DNA of 64,000 nt. Origin: Dyadobacter frigoris. GTDB taxonomy: Bacteria > Bacteroidota > Bacteroidia > Cytophagales > Spirosomataceae. The stretch is taken from the NCBI RefSeq assembly GCF_005280585.1, contig NZ_SZVO01000010.1:62001-126000 (forward strand), given 5' to 3'. Both the position numbers and the translations under genes were made by a program. Below are positions 9,221-17,228 of this stretch, one piece after another (position 1 is the first letter of the stretch; every line of letters begins with the position of its first letter). The notes beneath the pieces were generated by a model. That model made no database searches. It was not told the origin of the DNA and was given only the letters and a program-made list of their open reading frames with translations.

Positions 9221-9228
9221 CAAAAATA
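9221..9228 (-). promoter_or_regulatory. Candidate -7 box for the ABC-F gene
   Basis: TATTTTTG on the minus strand, 30 nt upstream of the ATG at 9190. No TTG at the expected distance, so it is weak. Confidence 0.3.
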
Positions 9229-9301
9229 CAAAAAATAGAGGGATTTTTAAGCCTCTTTTCAATAGAAATCAAAAGGTTTACCCTGGTTTCTTTAAACATA
9301 A

Positions 9302-9342
9302 CAAACAGAAGAGGCCGATAAAAAACCGGCCTCTTCTGTTTG
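9302..9342 (-). terminator. Terminator after the beta-propeller gene
   Basis: Perfect 16-bp inverted repeat (9302-9317 with 9327-9342) with a 9-nt loop, 20 nt beyond the stop codon of the beta-propeller gene. The T run that follows is short. Confidence 0.75.
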
Positions 9343-9362
9343 AAAGATCTAATTGAACAATA

Positions 9363-10631
9363 TCAAGGAATCACACGAAGTGTGTGGGCTCCTTTTCCAA
9401 CACTGATTTTAGCAATCTGTTTTTTCAAAGCCGGTGCATCGCCTTTTGTAACCGTCCAGAATTCTACCCCGCCAGTTCCGTTGCCATATTCCTGATATTC
9501 ATAAACAGAAACAGCAAGGTTTGATCCGTCCTTGTCAAAAGCCACACTTGCAGGATAAATTCCTTCAAACGGATAGTCAACAACTTTGGTGAGCGCACCG
9601 TTTGCTACTTTGAAAAGAGAAAGAGAACTTCCTGTGGCAGAACCCGCTTCTGTCCAAGGCAATCCACTTTTGCCTGCGCTTACTGTTACAATTGAGGCCC
9701 CATCCGGACTGATTGCAAAAGAACCTGTGTTCACGCCAACCGGTGCTTTTCCGGCAATTTTATGTTCGGCTGCACCGTCCATTGAGAAATCAACTACAAA
9801 TAATTCACCTTCGCCCGTTCCTTTTCCGGCAGGAGCTTTGGAATCCAAAACAAAATAATGTTTTCCATCCGGTGAGAATTTACCAAAAGTTGCCTCTGTT
9901 CCCACTTTGATTGGCTTACCTACCAATTCCACATTTTTCAATTTCCCTGCTTCCCGGAGCACCTTGTACAAACCAACTTCATGACTTTTCAATGTAAAAG
10001 CGATAAAGTCACCTGATGGGTGCCATGAAATATCAATGATTTTGTTTGTTGAATCCTGACCAAAAGGTAAATTCAAAAATCTGGCCGGTTTTCCATCAGG
10101 GGCTGATTCAATGAATACCAATTCTTTGCCTGACTGCATGGTTGAAATGATCAGTTCATTTTTGTTAATGTCAATTGATGTAGGATATTTTCCAACCGCG
10201 AAACCAAATTTGGCTTTTGGCGCTGCAAGATTGGCGATATCAACGACGAATAACTTTTCTCCGCCTGGCAATTCGGCTGCTGCATCCTTATATTCTGCAA
10301 CACCATCATCCGGGCGCAAACGATTTTCAAGAACATAGGCCAATCCTCCGCTAGCCGGAACGGCTATCGTTTTGGCTGATCCCAACAATGAATTTGATAC
10401 CAGTGCCGTACCTACGGACTTGCTTCCTCTCTCTACCGGAAATTTAATTGATGTTAAAACGTCTTTTGCTGTGTTGTCTCTTAATAGCTTCCCATCAACA
10501 AGCGCCGAGGCCGACATATCCGCATCAGAAACAACCACAAGGCCACGGGCGTTAAAATTAACAGGCGATTGAGCAGCGGCAGAAAGAATCCCCAAAGCTG
10601 CAAAACCGGCAAATAATACGACTTTTTTCAT
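9363..10631 (-). CDS. Secreted beta-propeller (YVTN/WD40-like) protein
   Basis: A 422-residue protein with a clear Sec signal (MKKVVLFAGFAALGILSAAAQ) and a body of repeating propeller-like blocks such as KIIDISWHPSGDFIAF, TFGKFSPDGKHYFVLD and GSFAISPDGASIVTV. The x-SPDG-x motif is typical of YVTN, lactonase-like and TolB-like propellers. It is probably periplasmic or surface exposed; binding partner and activity are unknown. Start ATG 10631. It is monocistronic by position: a terminator follows at 9302, and the rpsT terminator lies upstream. Confidence 0.75.
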   Translation of the reverse strand: MKKVVLFAGFAALGILSAAAQSPVNFNARGLVVVSDADMSASALVDGKLLRDNTAKDVLTSIKFPVERGSKSVGTALVSNSLLGSAKTIAVPASGGLAYVLENRLRPDDGVAEYKDAAAELPGGEKLFVVDIANLAAPKAKFGFAVGKYPTSIDINKNELIISTMQSGKELVFIESAPDGKPARFLNLPFGQDSTNKIIDISWHPSGDFIAFTLKSHEVGLYKVLREAGKLKNVELVGKPIKVGTEATFGKFSPDGKHYFVLDSKAPAGKGTGEGELFVVDFSMDGAAEHKIAGKAPVGVNTGSFAISPDGASIVTVSAGKSGLPWTEAGSATGSSLSLFKVANGALTKVVDYPFEGIYPASVAFDKDGSNLAVSVYEYQEYGNGTGGVEFWTVTKGDAPALKKQIAKISVGKGAHTLRVIP

Positions 10632-10888
10632 AGAAAAAGAAAAGTTAAGATAAATTGAATTTTAAGAATAAACAGAATTCAGCTAAGTATAAAATAAACG
10701 TTACTGTAACTCAAAACAGGCTTAAAACGTTTTTTTATAAGATTGCAATATATAACATAAAACATTTAATCAGCAAGATTTACTCTTGTTTGACGTCCCA
10801 TTTTCAACGAATTATTAGTTAGCGTATTCACCTGGCAGATTAATTCAAATTATTCTAAAATATACACCACAAATAGTCATATAGCAGA
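10632..10888. other. Gene-free stretch upstream of the beta-propeller gene
   Basis: AT-rich region between the propeller start and the rpsT terminator. I see no ORF with family features and no exact TTG-N19-TAnnTTTG match on the minus strand. It probably contains the propeller promoter. Confidence 0.5.
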
Positions 10889-10890
10889 AA

Positions 10891-10920
10891 GCCCCGATAG
10901 TAAAACTATCAGGGCAAAAA
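10891..10920 (-). terminator. rpsT terminator
   Basis: Hairpin GCCCCGATAG/CTATCAGGGC with a 5-nt loop and a G-U pair in the RNA, 18 nt past the rpsT stop codon. Confidence 0.75.
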
Positions 10921-10937
10921 ATCATAGTAAAAGCTGC

Positions 10938-11201
10938 TTACGCTGCTACCGCCAATGAATTAACTAATTTAGCTAATTTTGATTTTTGGTTAGACGCTTT
11001 TTTCTTATGGATAATGTTTTTCTTTGCCAAACGATCCAACATAGAAGAAACTGTTTTGAAAACATCTACTGCAACAGTTTTATCAGTCGTTTCTCTCAAT
11101 TTCTTGATATAAGAACGAGTGGTTTTGTGTTGGTAGCGGTTACGCAAACGCTTCGTTTCGTTGGCACGAATTCTTTTTAATGCTGATTTATGATTTGCCA
11201 T
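10938..11201 (-). CDS. rpsT: 30S ribosomal protein S20
   Basis: An 87-residue, very basic protein starting MANHKSALKRIRANETKRLR, the typical N-terminus of S20, followed by the helical RNRYQHKTTRSYIKKLR segment and a lysine-rich C-terminal part. S20 binds 16S rRNA early in 30S assembly. Length fits the family (about 85-90). Start ATG 11201; its own promoter lies 41-71 nt upstream and its own terminator follows. Confidence 0.98.
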   Translation of the reverse strand: MANHKSALKRIRANETKRLRNRYQHKTTRSYIKKLRETTDKTVAVDVFKTVSSMLDRLAKKNIIHKKKASNQKSKLAKLVNSLAVAA

Positions 11202-11241
11202 TTTATAATAATGATATTTTTCAATTCTTGGAATCGGTCTG

Positions 11242-11272
11242 CAAAAGTAAGTATACCATCTTTAATTTACAA
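11242..11272 (-). promoter_or_regulatory. rpsT promoter
   Basis: On the minus strand TTG (11272-11270), 20 nt, then TACTTTTG (11249-11242), matching TTG-N19/20-TAnnTTTG. The ATG is 41 nt downstream. Confidence 0.65.
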
Positions 11273-11384
11273 GTATTATTGTGATTATATTAGATAAATA
11301 ATGACTAATTAGTAGTCTGACAGCTAATAAAAATGGTATAATGACCTGTTTTTCAAACTTATTTAAAATTACAGAGATATAATT

Positions 11385-12188
11385 TTATTTCACCAAACCC
11401 TGCACATCCGACGATAAATATTCAGCAAGACGATTTTCCAACTCAGCCAAAGGAATATTTCCCAATAACTCTCCTTCTACTGCAAGTGATATTTTGCCGG
11501 TTTGCTCTGAAATCACAATAACTACTGCGTCAGTTGCTTCGCTCATTCCCATAGCTGCTCTGTGACGAAATCCAAGAGACGACGGCACATCCACGCCGTC
11601 AGCAACGGGCAATACGCAGCGAGCAGCTTTCAACCTGCCATCGACGATGACTACTGCACCATCATGCAATTCACTATACTGATTAAAAAGTGAAACAATT
11701 AATGGTTTTGATACGCGTGCATCCAGTAATTCACCTGTTTCAATAAATTTGCCAAGATCATCCCGCTTGTTTACGACGATCAGCGCACCGTTAAAATTGG
11801 AAGCAATGGTTTTGCTGGCGTCGACAATTTCTTTAAGATTTTTATTTTTCAGGTCCAGTACGGTACTTCCCAGTATTTTCTTTAAAAACTCATTATTCGT
11901 ATAAATCGTAGATTTCCCTATAATTAATAGAAAACGGCGTATTTCCTGTTGGAAAATAACAATAAGTGCCACCGCACCCACGCCCATGAAATATTGTAAA
12001 ATCGCTGTAAGTAAACCCAATCCCAGGCCTTTAACGACCAGGTAAAATACGTATACAAACAAATAACCTAAAAATACCCTGCTCGCTATACTGCCCCGGA
12101 CGAGAAAATAAATCTGATAAAGAAGTATCGATACCAAAAAGACATCCAGAATATCAGTCCAGTTTACATTTAAAAAACCAACACGCAT
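11385..12188 (-). CDS. cdaA: Diadenylate cyclase CdaA (c-di-AMP synthase)
   Basis: A 267-residue enzyme that condenses two ATP into cyclic di-AMP. Three N-terminal membrane helices span about residues 12-30, 38-55 and 60-80. The DisA_N/DAC domain follows with both catalytic motifs: DGA at 176-178 and RHR at 208-210 (FRHRAAMG). Membrane-bound CdaA is the usual housekeeping cyclase and c-di-AMP typically controls potassium and turgor. It lies 24 nt downstream of folP on the same strand, the order seen in other Bacteroidota, and is very likely co-transcribed with it. No cdaR is adjacent, as expected outside Firmicutes. Confidence 0.95.
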   Translation of the reverse strand: MRVGFLNVNWTDILDVFLVSILLYQIYFLVRGSIASRVFLGYLFVYVFYLVVKGLGLGLLTAILQYFMGVGAVALIVIFQQEIRRFLLIIGKSTIYTNNEFLKKILGSTVLDLKNKNLKEIVDASKTIASNFNGALIVVNKRDDLGKFIETGELLDARVSKPLIVSLFNQYSELHDGAVVIVDGRLKAARCVLPVADGVDVPSSLGFRHRAAMGMSEATDAVVIVISEQTGKISLAVEGELLGNIPLAELENRLAEYLSSDVQGLVK

Positions 12189-12212
12189 AAGAAACTCAAT
12201 ATTATTTCGGGA

Positions 12213-13076
12213 CTAAATTACTATTTTTTCGTTCACGCCACTAGTAGCCATCCATAGTTTTACGGCTTCAACCGCAGGTTGTACATCATGAACCCTTATA
12301 ATGGAGGCTCCCTGCTGAAGAGAAATTGTATTTAAAACAGTTGTTCCCGTCAAAGCCTCTTTCGCCGATACATTCAAAGTATTGTATATCATCCCTTTCC
12401 TTGAAATTCCAACCAGAAGCGGACAACCAAGCTTATGAAATTCAGTAAGATTTTTCATAAGCTCAAAATTTTGTGCAGTAGTTTTGGCAAAACCAAATCC
12501 CGGATCTATAATGATATCAGAAACGCCCTTCTGACGTAAATTAATCAGTTTTTCTCCCAATTCCTTTAAAATCCTTGGTATCAGGAAATCATAATCGGTC
12601 AGCTTACTCATCGTTTGCGGCGTTCCTCTCATATGCATCAATATATAAGGAACACCCAATTCGGCAACGGTATCAAACATATTATCATCCAGAATTCCTC
12701 CGGCCACATCATTAATAATATGCGCACCGCTTAATACCGATTGCCTTGCCACTTCTGAACGAAAGGTATCAATAGAAATTATAAGGTCAGGAAAATTCTT
12801 ATTAAGCGCTTCAATAACCGGCAAAACTCTTTCTGCTTCCTCACTCACACTTATTTCCCTTGCGCCCGGACGTGTAGAATATCCACCTATATCTATGAAA
12901 GTTGCCCCGTCATTTTGCATACCTTCAGCCCGATCCATAACCTCATCCAAAGAAGCCATGCGGCTATCTGAATAAAAGGAATCAGGTGTAATATTTAAAA
13001 TTCCCATCACACGCGGCACCGAAAGATCCAGCAACTGCCCCTTAATTTTGATCGTTTTTTTACTAACTTGCGCCAT
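12213..13076 (-). CDS. folP: Dihydropteroate synthase
   Basis: A 287-residue TIM-barrel enzyme of folate synthesis that condenses p-aminobenzoate with hydroxymethyl-dihydropterin pyrophosphate. Signature segments are MGILNITPDSFY near residue 24, DIGGYSTRPGA near residue 62, INDVAGG and DPGFGFAKT. It is the target of sulfonamides. Start ATG 13076. It is the first gene of a folP-cdaA operon and diverges from the DUF1599 gene (GTG at 13247), leaving 170 nt that should hold both promoters. Confidence 0.96.
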   Translation of the reverse strand: MAQVSKKTIKIKGQLLDLSVPRVMGILNITPDSFYSDSRMASLDEVMDRAEGMQNDGATFIDIGGYSTRPGAREISVSEEAERVLPVIEALNKNFPDLIISIDTFRSEVARQSVLSGAHIINDVAGGILDDNMFDTVAELGVPYILMHMRGTPQTMSKLTDYDFLIPRILKELGEKLINLRQKGVSDIIIDPGFGFAKTTAQNFELMKNLTEFHKLGCPLLVGISRKGMIYNTLNVSAKEALTGTTVLNTISLQQGASIIRVHDVQPAVEAVKLWMATSGVNEKIVI

Positions 13077-13246
13077 ATAATAGCTGATATTGGAGATTAT
13101 AATACGTGTTTCTCTAAATTACGGGCTAACAAAAAGCTCATCATTTTTAAACACAGATACTAATTTACAAAAAGCATTCTTAACGGACCGTTTTCAGTTA
13201 TCATACATTTTTGACAATTCATTAAGCCAAAACTTATTAAGTACGC

Positions 13247-13792
13247 GTGAAATCGACCGAAGCGGAATATCAGGAAATCATTCAGTATTGCCAAGATCTT
13301 TTTACAAAAAAAAACAAAGATTACGGAACTTCATGGCGTATCCTGCGCATTCCTTCTATTACAGATCAGATATTTATTAAAGCACAAAGAATCCGTACCA
13401 TTCAGGAAAAAGGGATGCAGAAAGTAAATGATGACATTTCCGGAGAGTTTATCGGTATCATCAATTACTGCGTAATGGCCCTGATCCAGATTGAGATCGG
13501 TAACGATAAAAGTGAAATCGGTGCGGATGCCCTGACAGAATTATATAACAAACAGGTAGCAGCTGTAAAAGAATTGTTGTTTAACAAAAACCACGATTAC
13601 GGCGAGGCCTGGAGAGATATGCGGGTAAGCTCCATGACCGATATCATTTTAATGAAACTGCTTCGTATCAAACAAATAGAAGATAACGAAGGATTTACGC
13701 TCGTTTCGGAAGGCGTTAAATCAGGCTATCAGGATATGATAAATTACTCCGTGTTTTGCCTTATCAAGTCAAATGCGCTGCAAACAAATTAA
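13247..13792 (+). CDS. DUF1599 domain protein with an internal duplication
   Basis: A 181-residue soluble protein composed of two copies of one module, about residues 8-84 and 101-174. Both copies have the pattern KN/HxDYGxxWRxxRxxSxTD followed by a KxxRIxxI segment and an INYxVxxLI segment. It matches the DUF1599 family, whose function I do not know. The start is GTG at 13247; no ATG fits before the first module. A BT_3928-like DoxX protein gene follows 39 nt downstream, a conserved neighbour in Bacteroidota, so the two are probably co-transcribed. Confidence 0.85.
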   Translation: MKSTEAEYQEIIQYCQDLFTKKNKDYGTSWRILRIPSITDQIFIKAQRIRTIQEKGMQKVNDDISGEFIGIINYCVMALIQIEIGNDKSEIGADALTELYNKQVAAVKELLFNKNHDYGEAWRDMRVSSMTDIILMKLLRIKQIEDNEGFTLVSEGVKSGYQDMINYSVFCLIKSNALQTN

Positions 13793-13831
13793 TCAAAATT
13801 AAGAATTACGGTTGCCTAACAAGTACTTAAA

Positions 13832-14926
13832 ATGAAAATTCTTGCCCATATTTCCAAGATCATCGTAGGATTGCTGTTTATTTTTTCAGGTTTGATAAAA
13901 TTGAATGATCCGGTTGGGACACAGTACAAGCTTGAAGAATATTTTGAGGTTTTTGCTACCGATTTTTCTCATTTCCAGCATTTCTTTGAAGCACTGATTC
14001 CCTTTGCGCTTTACTTTTCCGTGTTTCTTTGCGCGGCAGAAGTCGTTCTGGGAATTGCTCTTTTGGTAAGTTATAAGCCAAAAACAATTTCCTGGCTGCT
14101 GTTACTTATCATCATCTTCTTTACATTCCTGACATTTTATTCAGCCTACTTTAATAAGGTTACTGATTGCGGCTGTTTCGGCGCGGCTATCAAACTGACG
14201 CCCTGGACGTCTTTTGGAAAGGACATTTTCCTTTTGGTTTTAATTCTTATTATCCTGTATAAAAGAAAAATATTCAAATCGCAGCCAACCGGTTTCATCG
14301 TGGCGCTTTCAACGATGGCGTCTCTGGGAGTTGCTGTTTATTCAATCCGTCACTTACCGATAATCGATTTGCTTGCTTACCGTGTGGGCGCCAGCATTCC
14401 GGCCCAGATGAAACCATCAGAGCCATTGCGATATAAATATATTTTCACAAAAGGTGGAAAGGATCAGGAATTTGAACAATATCCGACAGACACGACATTA
14501 GTCTTTAAAGATATGATCGTTTTGAATGAAGATGCCAAACCGAAAATCACAGATTACCGTGTATGGAATGATGAAGGAGATTTTACCGAACAGACTTTCA
14601 AGGGTAAAAAGCTTTTTCTGATCATTAAAAACCTGACAGATATCAACACTGCTGCTTTCCCTGATATTCAAAAACTTGTCACAGATGTCAAGAAAAAGGG
14701 AGTTGAGCCAATCGTACTTACATCTGCAAGCAGTGCTGAAATAACCCAATTTCTAACTTCACATCAATTGTCAATACCATTTTATTATGTTGATGCGACG
14801 GTACTGAAAACAATTTCCCGCTCTAACCCCGGATTATGGCTTTTGAAGGATGGAATTGTAAAAGGAAAATGGCATTATAACGATACACCGACAGAAGAAG
14901 AAGTTTTGGAAGATCTGGCAAAATAA
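13832..14926 (+). CDS. BT_3928-like DoxX/MauE family membrane protein
   Basis: A 364-residue protein with an N-terminal membrane part of four to five helices (about residues 5-190) resembling DoxX/MauE, including the cysteine motif TDCGCFGAAIKLTPW near residue 110. The C-terminal 170 residues are soluble and have a thioredoxin-like layout, but I see no CxxC in them. DoxX/MauE proteins are thought to act in redox or disulphide handling; the function of this subfamily is not established. Start ATG 13832. It follows the DUF1599 gene by 39 nt and precedes aroK by 78 nt. Confidence 0.8.
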   Translation: MKILAHISKIIVGLLFIFSGLIKLNDPVGTQYKLEEYFEVFATDFSHFQHFFEALIPFALYFSVFLCAAEVVLGIALLVSYKPKTISWLLLLIIIFFTFLTFYSAYFNKVTDCGCFGAAIKLTPWTSFGKDIFLLVLILIILYKRKIFKSQPTGFIVALSTMASLGVAVYSIRHLPIIDLLAYRVGASIPAQMKPSEPLRYKYIFTKGGKDQEFEQYPTDTTLVFKDMIVLNEDAKPKITDYRVWNDEGDFTEQTFKGKKLFLIIKNLTDINTAAFPDIQKLVTDVKKKGVEPIVLTSASSAEITQFLTSHQLSIPFYYVDATVLKTISRSNPGLWLLKDGIVKGKWHYNDTPTEEEVLEDLAK

Positions 14927-15004
14927 TTAGCAAAGTCGTGTTTCCTTTCCAATCAGATATTAGGTACGGCTTAATTATTAGGCTGATTTCTCTTAAAATT
15001 ATAC

Positions 15005-15508
15005 ATGAAAAATATATTTCTAATCGGCCTCCCATCCTCGGGAAAGTCTACTTTGGGAAAAAAACTGGCACGCCTGCTCGACTATCGTTTTGTTGACATG
15101 GACAAGCTGATTGAAAAAGATCAGGAAATGACTGTTCACGAAATTTTTACGCAGAAGGGTGAAGACTATTTCCGTGAGGTGGAAAGCCGGATATTAAAAA
15201 ATACAATCGAAAACCGAAGCGTAGTAATTGCAACTGGTGGCGGTGCACCTTGTTTTTTTGATAATATGGATTTTATCAAAAAGTCGGGTATCAGTGTTTT
15301 CCTGGATGTACATCATGTTGAACTTGCCAAACGTATTCAAAATCATGGAAAAGATGATCGTCCGTTATTATCCGGCGCGACGTCTCTGGAAATTGAACTT
15401 GAAAAAAAATATCAACAGCGTCTGCCCTATTATTCCCGCGCTGATTTCACTTTGAGCGGAGATAGTGACGTTTCCAAGTTAGCGGCTATTGTGCAGCCAT
15501 TACTATAA
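15005..15508 (+). CDS. aroK: Shikimate kinase
   Basis: A 167-residue P-loop kinase that phosphorylates shikimate in the fifth step of chorismate synthesis. Walker A GLPSSGKST is at residues 8-16, the shikimate-binding DMD at 31-33, the FREVESR arginine near 57, and the GGGA motif near 79; R in DDRPLL is the lid-region arginine. Length is normal. Start ATG 15005. Its last codons and stop (TAC TAT AA...) are part of the left arm of a perfect 26-bp inverted repeat. Confidence 0.95.
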   Translation: MKNIFLIGLPSSGKSTLGKKLARLLDYRFVDMDKLIEKDQEMTVHEIFTQKGEDYFREVESRILKNTIENRSVVIATGGGAPCFFDNMDFIKKSGISVFLDVHHVELAKRIQNHGKDDRPLLSGATSLEIELEKKYQQRLPYYSRADFTLSGDSDVSKLAAIVQPLL

Positions 15509-15555
15509 CAAACGAGCCGAAAATCATGATGATTTTCGGCTCGTTTGTTATAGTA
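15501..15555. terminator. Perfect 26-bp two-way terminator overlapping the aroK stop
   Basis: Left arm 15501-15526 pairs perfectly with 15530-15555 around a 3-nt loop (TGA). Arms begin TACTATAACAAACGAG. The left arm contains the aroK stop codon at 15506-15508. It lies between the convergent aroK and OmpP1-like genes. Confidence 0.85.
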
Positions 15556-15563
15556 AAATCTTA

Positions 15564-17111
15564 TCAGAAGAAAGTACCGACTGTCAAAACTACATTTGTT
15601 GTGTGGTTATTGATTTTAGCAGAAGCGTAATCCTGAGCGTTAGTTAACACATAAGGTGTGTAAACCGATTTAAACGCATTATATGTTCCGGAAATATCTG
15701 CAAAGAACCGATCCGTACGAACTCCCACACCTGCCGAATATAATAATTTGGCTCTGTTAATTCCGTCAGACTGAATTTTGTAGGGATCAGATAAATAGGC
15801 AAATCCTAATCTTCCTCTAAATATCCCAGACCTGTATTCACCACCCAGACGTGCATTGATACCTGCCTTATACGTTTCCTGAATTTCCTGTTTATAACTT
15901 TCTTTGAAAGACTGATTATCCGCATCGGACAAATATTTCGTTCTTACACGCATTCCCCCGTAACCAACATATTCCAATGATCCCGTAATAAAACCTTTCT
16001 GATTAATGAAAACAGTTGCTCCTAATGAACCACGTAATGGACTGCTCATAGAATACTCAAAATCATTAGGAGCCTGAGAAATATCTAAAAGACTTGGACC
16101 TACATCTACTCCCTTATCGTCACGGATTGAACCTACTATATAATCGGCTTGTGTACTTTGATTGAAGGTTTCTCTTAATTTGGTAAAAGTTGGAGATGTC
16201 AAAGATCCGCCTAATTGAAATGTAGGAGTTAATTTATAAATAACACCAAAAGTCGCATTAACACCATTTCCGGAAACAGTTAAATCTTCACTTTGTCGCG
16301 CTCCCCTAAAAACAGTTCCCGTTGTATAGGTCTCGGTTAAAGTATGGATATAATCATATTTAATTCTGTTGAAACCAATAGATCCTCCGACATACAACTT
16401 GTCATCGAAATTACCTGCATAAGTAAAATTCCACTGAGTCTGCGCTCCTTTTGAATCAAACTCTCCAAGCTGCTGTGTGGGACTATTGGCGTCATACCGG
16501 TTATAAGGCGCTCCGGTTGCGGTTGTTGGGTTGATCAAAAATAATTGATAATAAGCTGCTGCCTCTGAGTAAGCAAGTTTCGTATCCGAATCAAAATCAC
16601 CGTCTAGTGTAGCCGACGTAGGTTTTGTACTGTTCACATTTTCAAGAACCTTGTTAACATATGCACTTCTGTTGTTCAATCCCGAATAACTGAACCTGTT
16701 TTGAAACGATTGCTGACGAGAATATGAGATACCCAAAGATGAGCTTTTCCATCTCCTTTGGTAACCTGGCTTGTTAGTGATGACCAGGGACGCATTGGAA
16801 ATCGGAAAAAACTTAGTTTTACCATCTGTTGTCGTATTTCCAATATATTCTGATTTTGTACTATAATTTGTTAGCGAAGGACTAATACTAAATTCAGACC
16901 TTGTATAAAATCCTAATCCTGCCGGATTTCCGCTAATTGAACTTGCATCTCCTCCAAGAGCAGCGTGGTTTCCGCCAAGTCCCTGAAAACGAGCAGTTCC
17001 GGTTTGGTTAATTTCAGAATAACGAAAGGCGTCAGAAGCGTATTGGGCAAACGTTGGAATGGACAGCGTTAAACTGCAAAAAAGTCCAATCCATTTTACT
17101 GATTTTGTCAT
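15564..17111 (-). CDS. OmpP1/FadL-family outer membrane protein
   Basis: A 515-residue outer-membrane beta-barrel protein. A Sec signal (MTKSVKWIGLFCSLTLSIPTFAQ) is followed by a FadL-like N-terminal region: SEINQTGTARFQGLGG, ALGGDASSISGNPAGLGFY. The NPAGL element marks the OmpP1/FadL transport family, which moves hydrophobic molecules across the outer membrane. The rest shows alternating polar/aromatic beta strands and the chain ends in a phenylalanine (TVGTFF), as barrels do for BAM recognition. Start ATG 17111. Substrate unknown. Confidence 0.87.
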   Translation of the reverse strand: MTKSVKWIGLFCSLTLSIPTFAQYASDAFRYSEINQTGTARFQGLGGNHAALGGDASSISGNPAGLGFYTRSEFSISPSLTNYSTKSEYIGNTTTDGKTKFFPISNASLVITNKPGYQRRWKSSSLGISYSRQQSFQNRFSYSGLNNRSAYVNKVLENVNSTKPTSATLDGDFDSDTKLAYSEAAAYYQLFLINPTTATGAPYNRYDANSPTQQLGEFDSKGAQTQWNFTYAGNFDDKLYVGGSIGFNRIKYDYIHTLTETYTTGTVFRGARQSEDLTVSGNGVNATFGVIYKLTPTFQLGGSLTSPTFTKLRETFNQSTQADYIVGSIRDDKGVDVGPSLLDISQAPNDFEYSMSSPLRGSLGATVFINQKGFITGSLEYVGYGGMRVRTKYLSDADNQSFKESYKQEIQETYKAGINARLGGEYRSGIFRGRLGFAYLSDPYKIQSDGINRAKLLYSAGVGVRTDRFFADISGTYNAFKSVYTPYVLTNAQDYASAKINNHTTNVVLTVGTFF

Positions 17112-17159
17112 GGCTGGTGTAAAGTTTTTAATAATTGAACATACTGGTTACTAAACGAA

Positions 17160-17191
17160 GACCCCGCAAAATTATGACATTTTGCAGGGTC
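17160..17191 (-). terminator. Terminator after the Gly/Tyr-rich lipoprotein gene
   Basis: Hairpin GACCCCGCAAAA/TTTTGCAGGGTC with an 8-nt loop and one mismatch, 38 nt past the stop codon. Confidence 0.7.
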
Positions 17192-17228
17192 AATTTATAA
17201 TTTAATCTATAAAAATCATTCCTGATTA

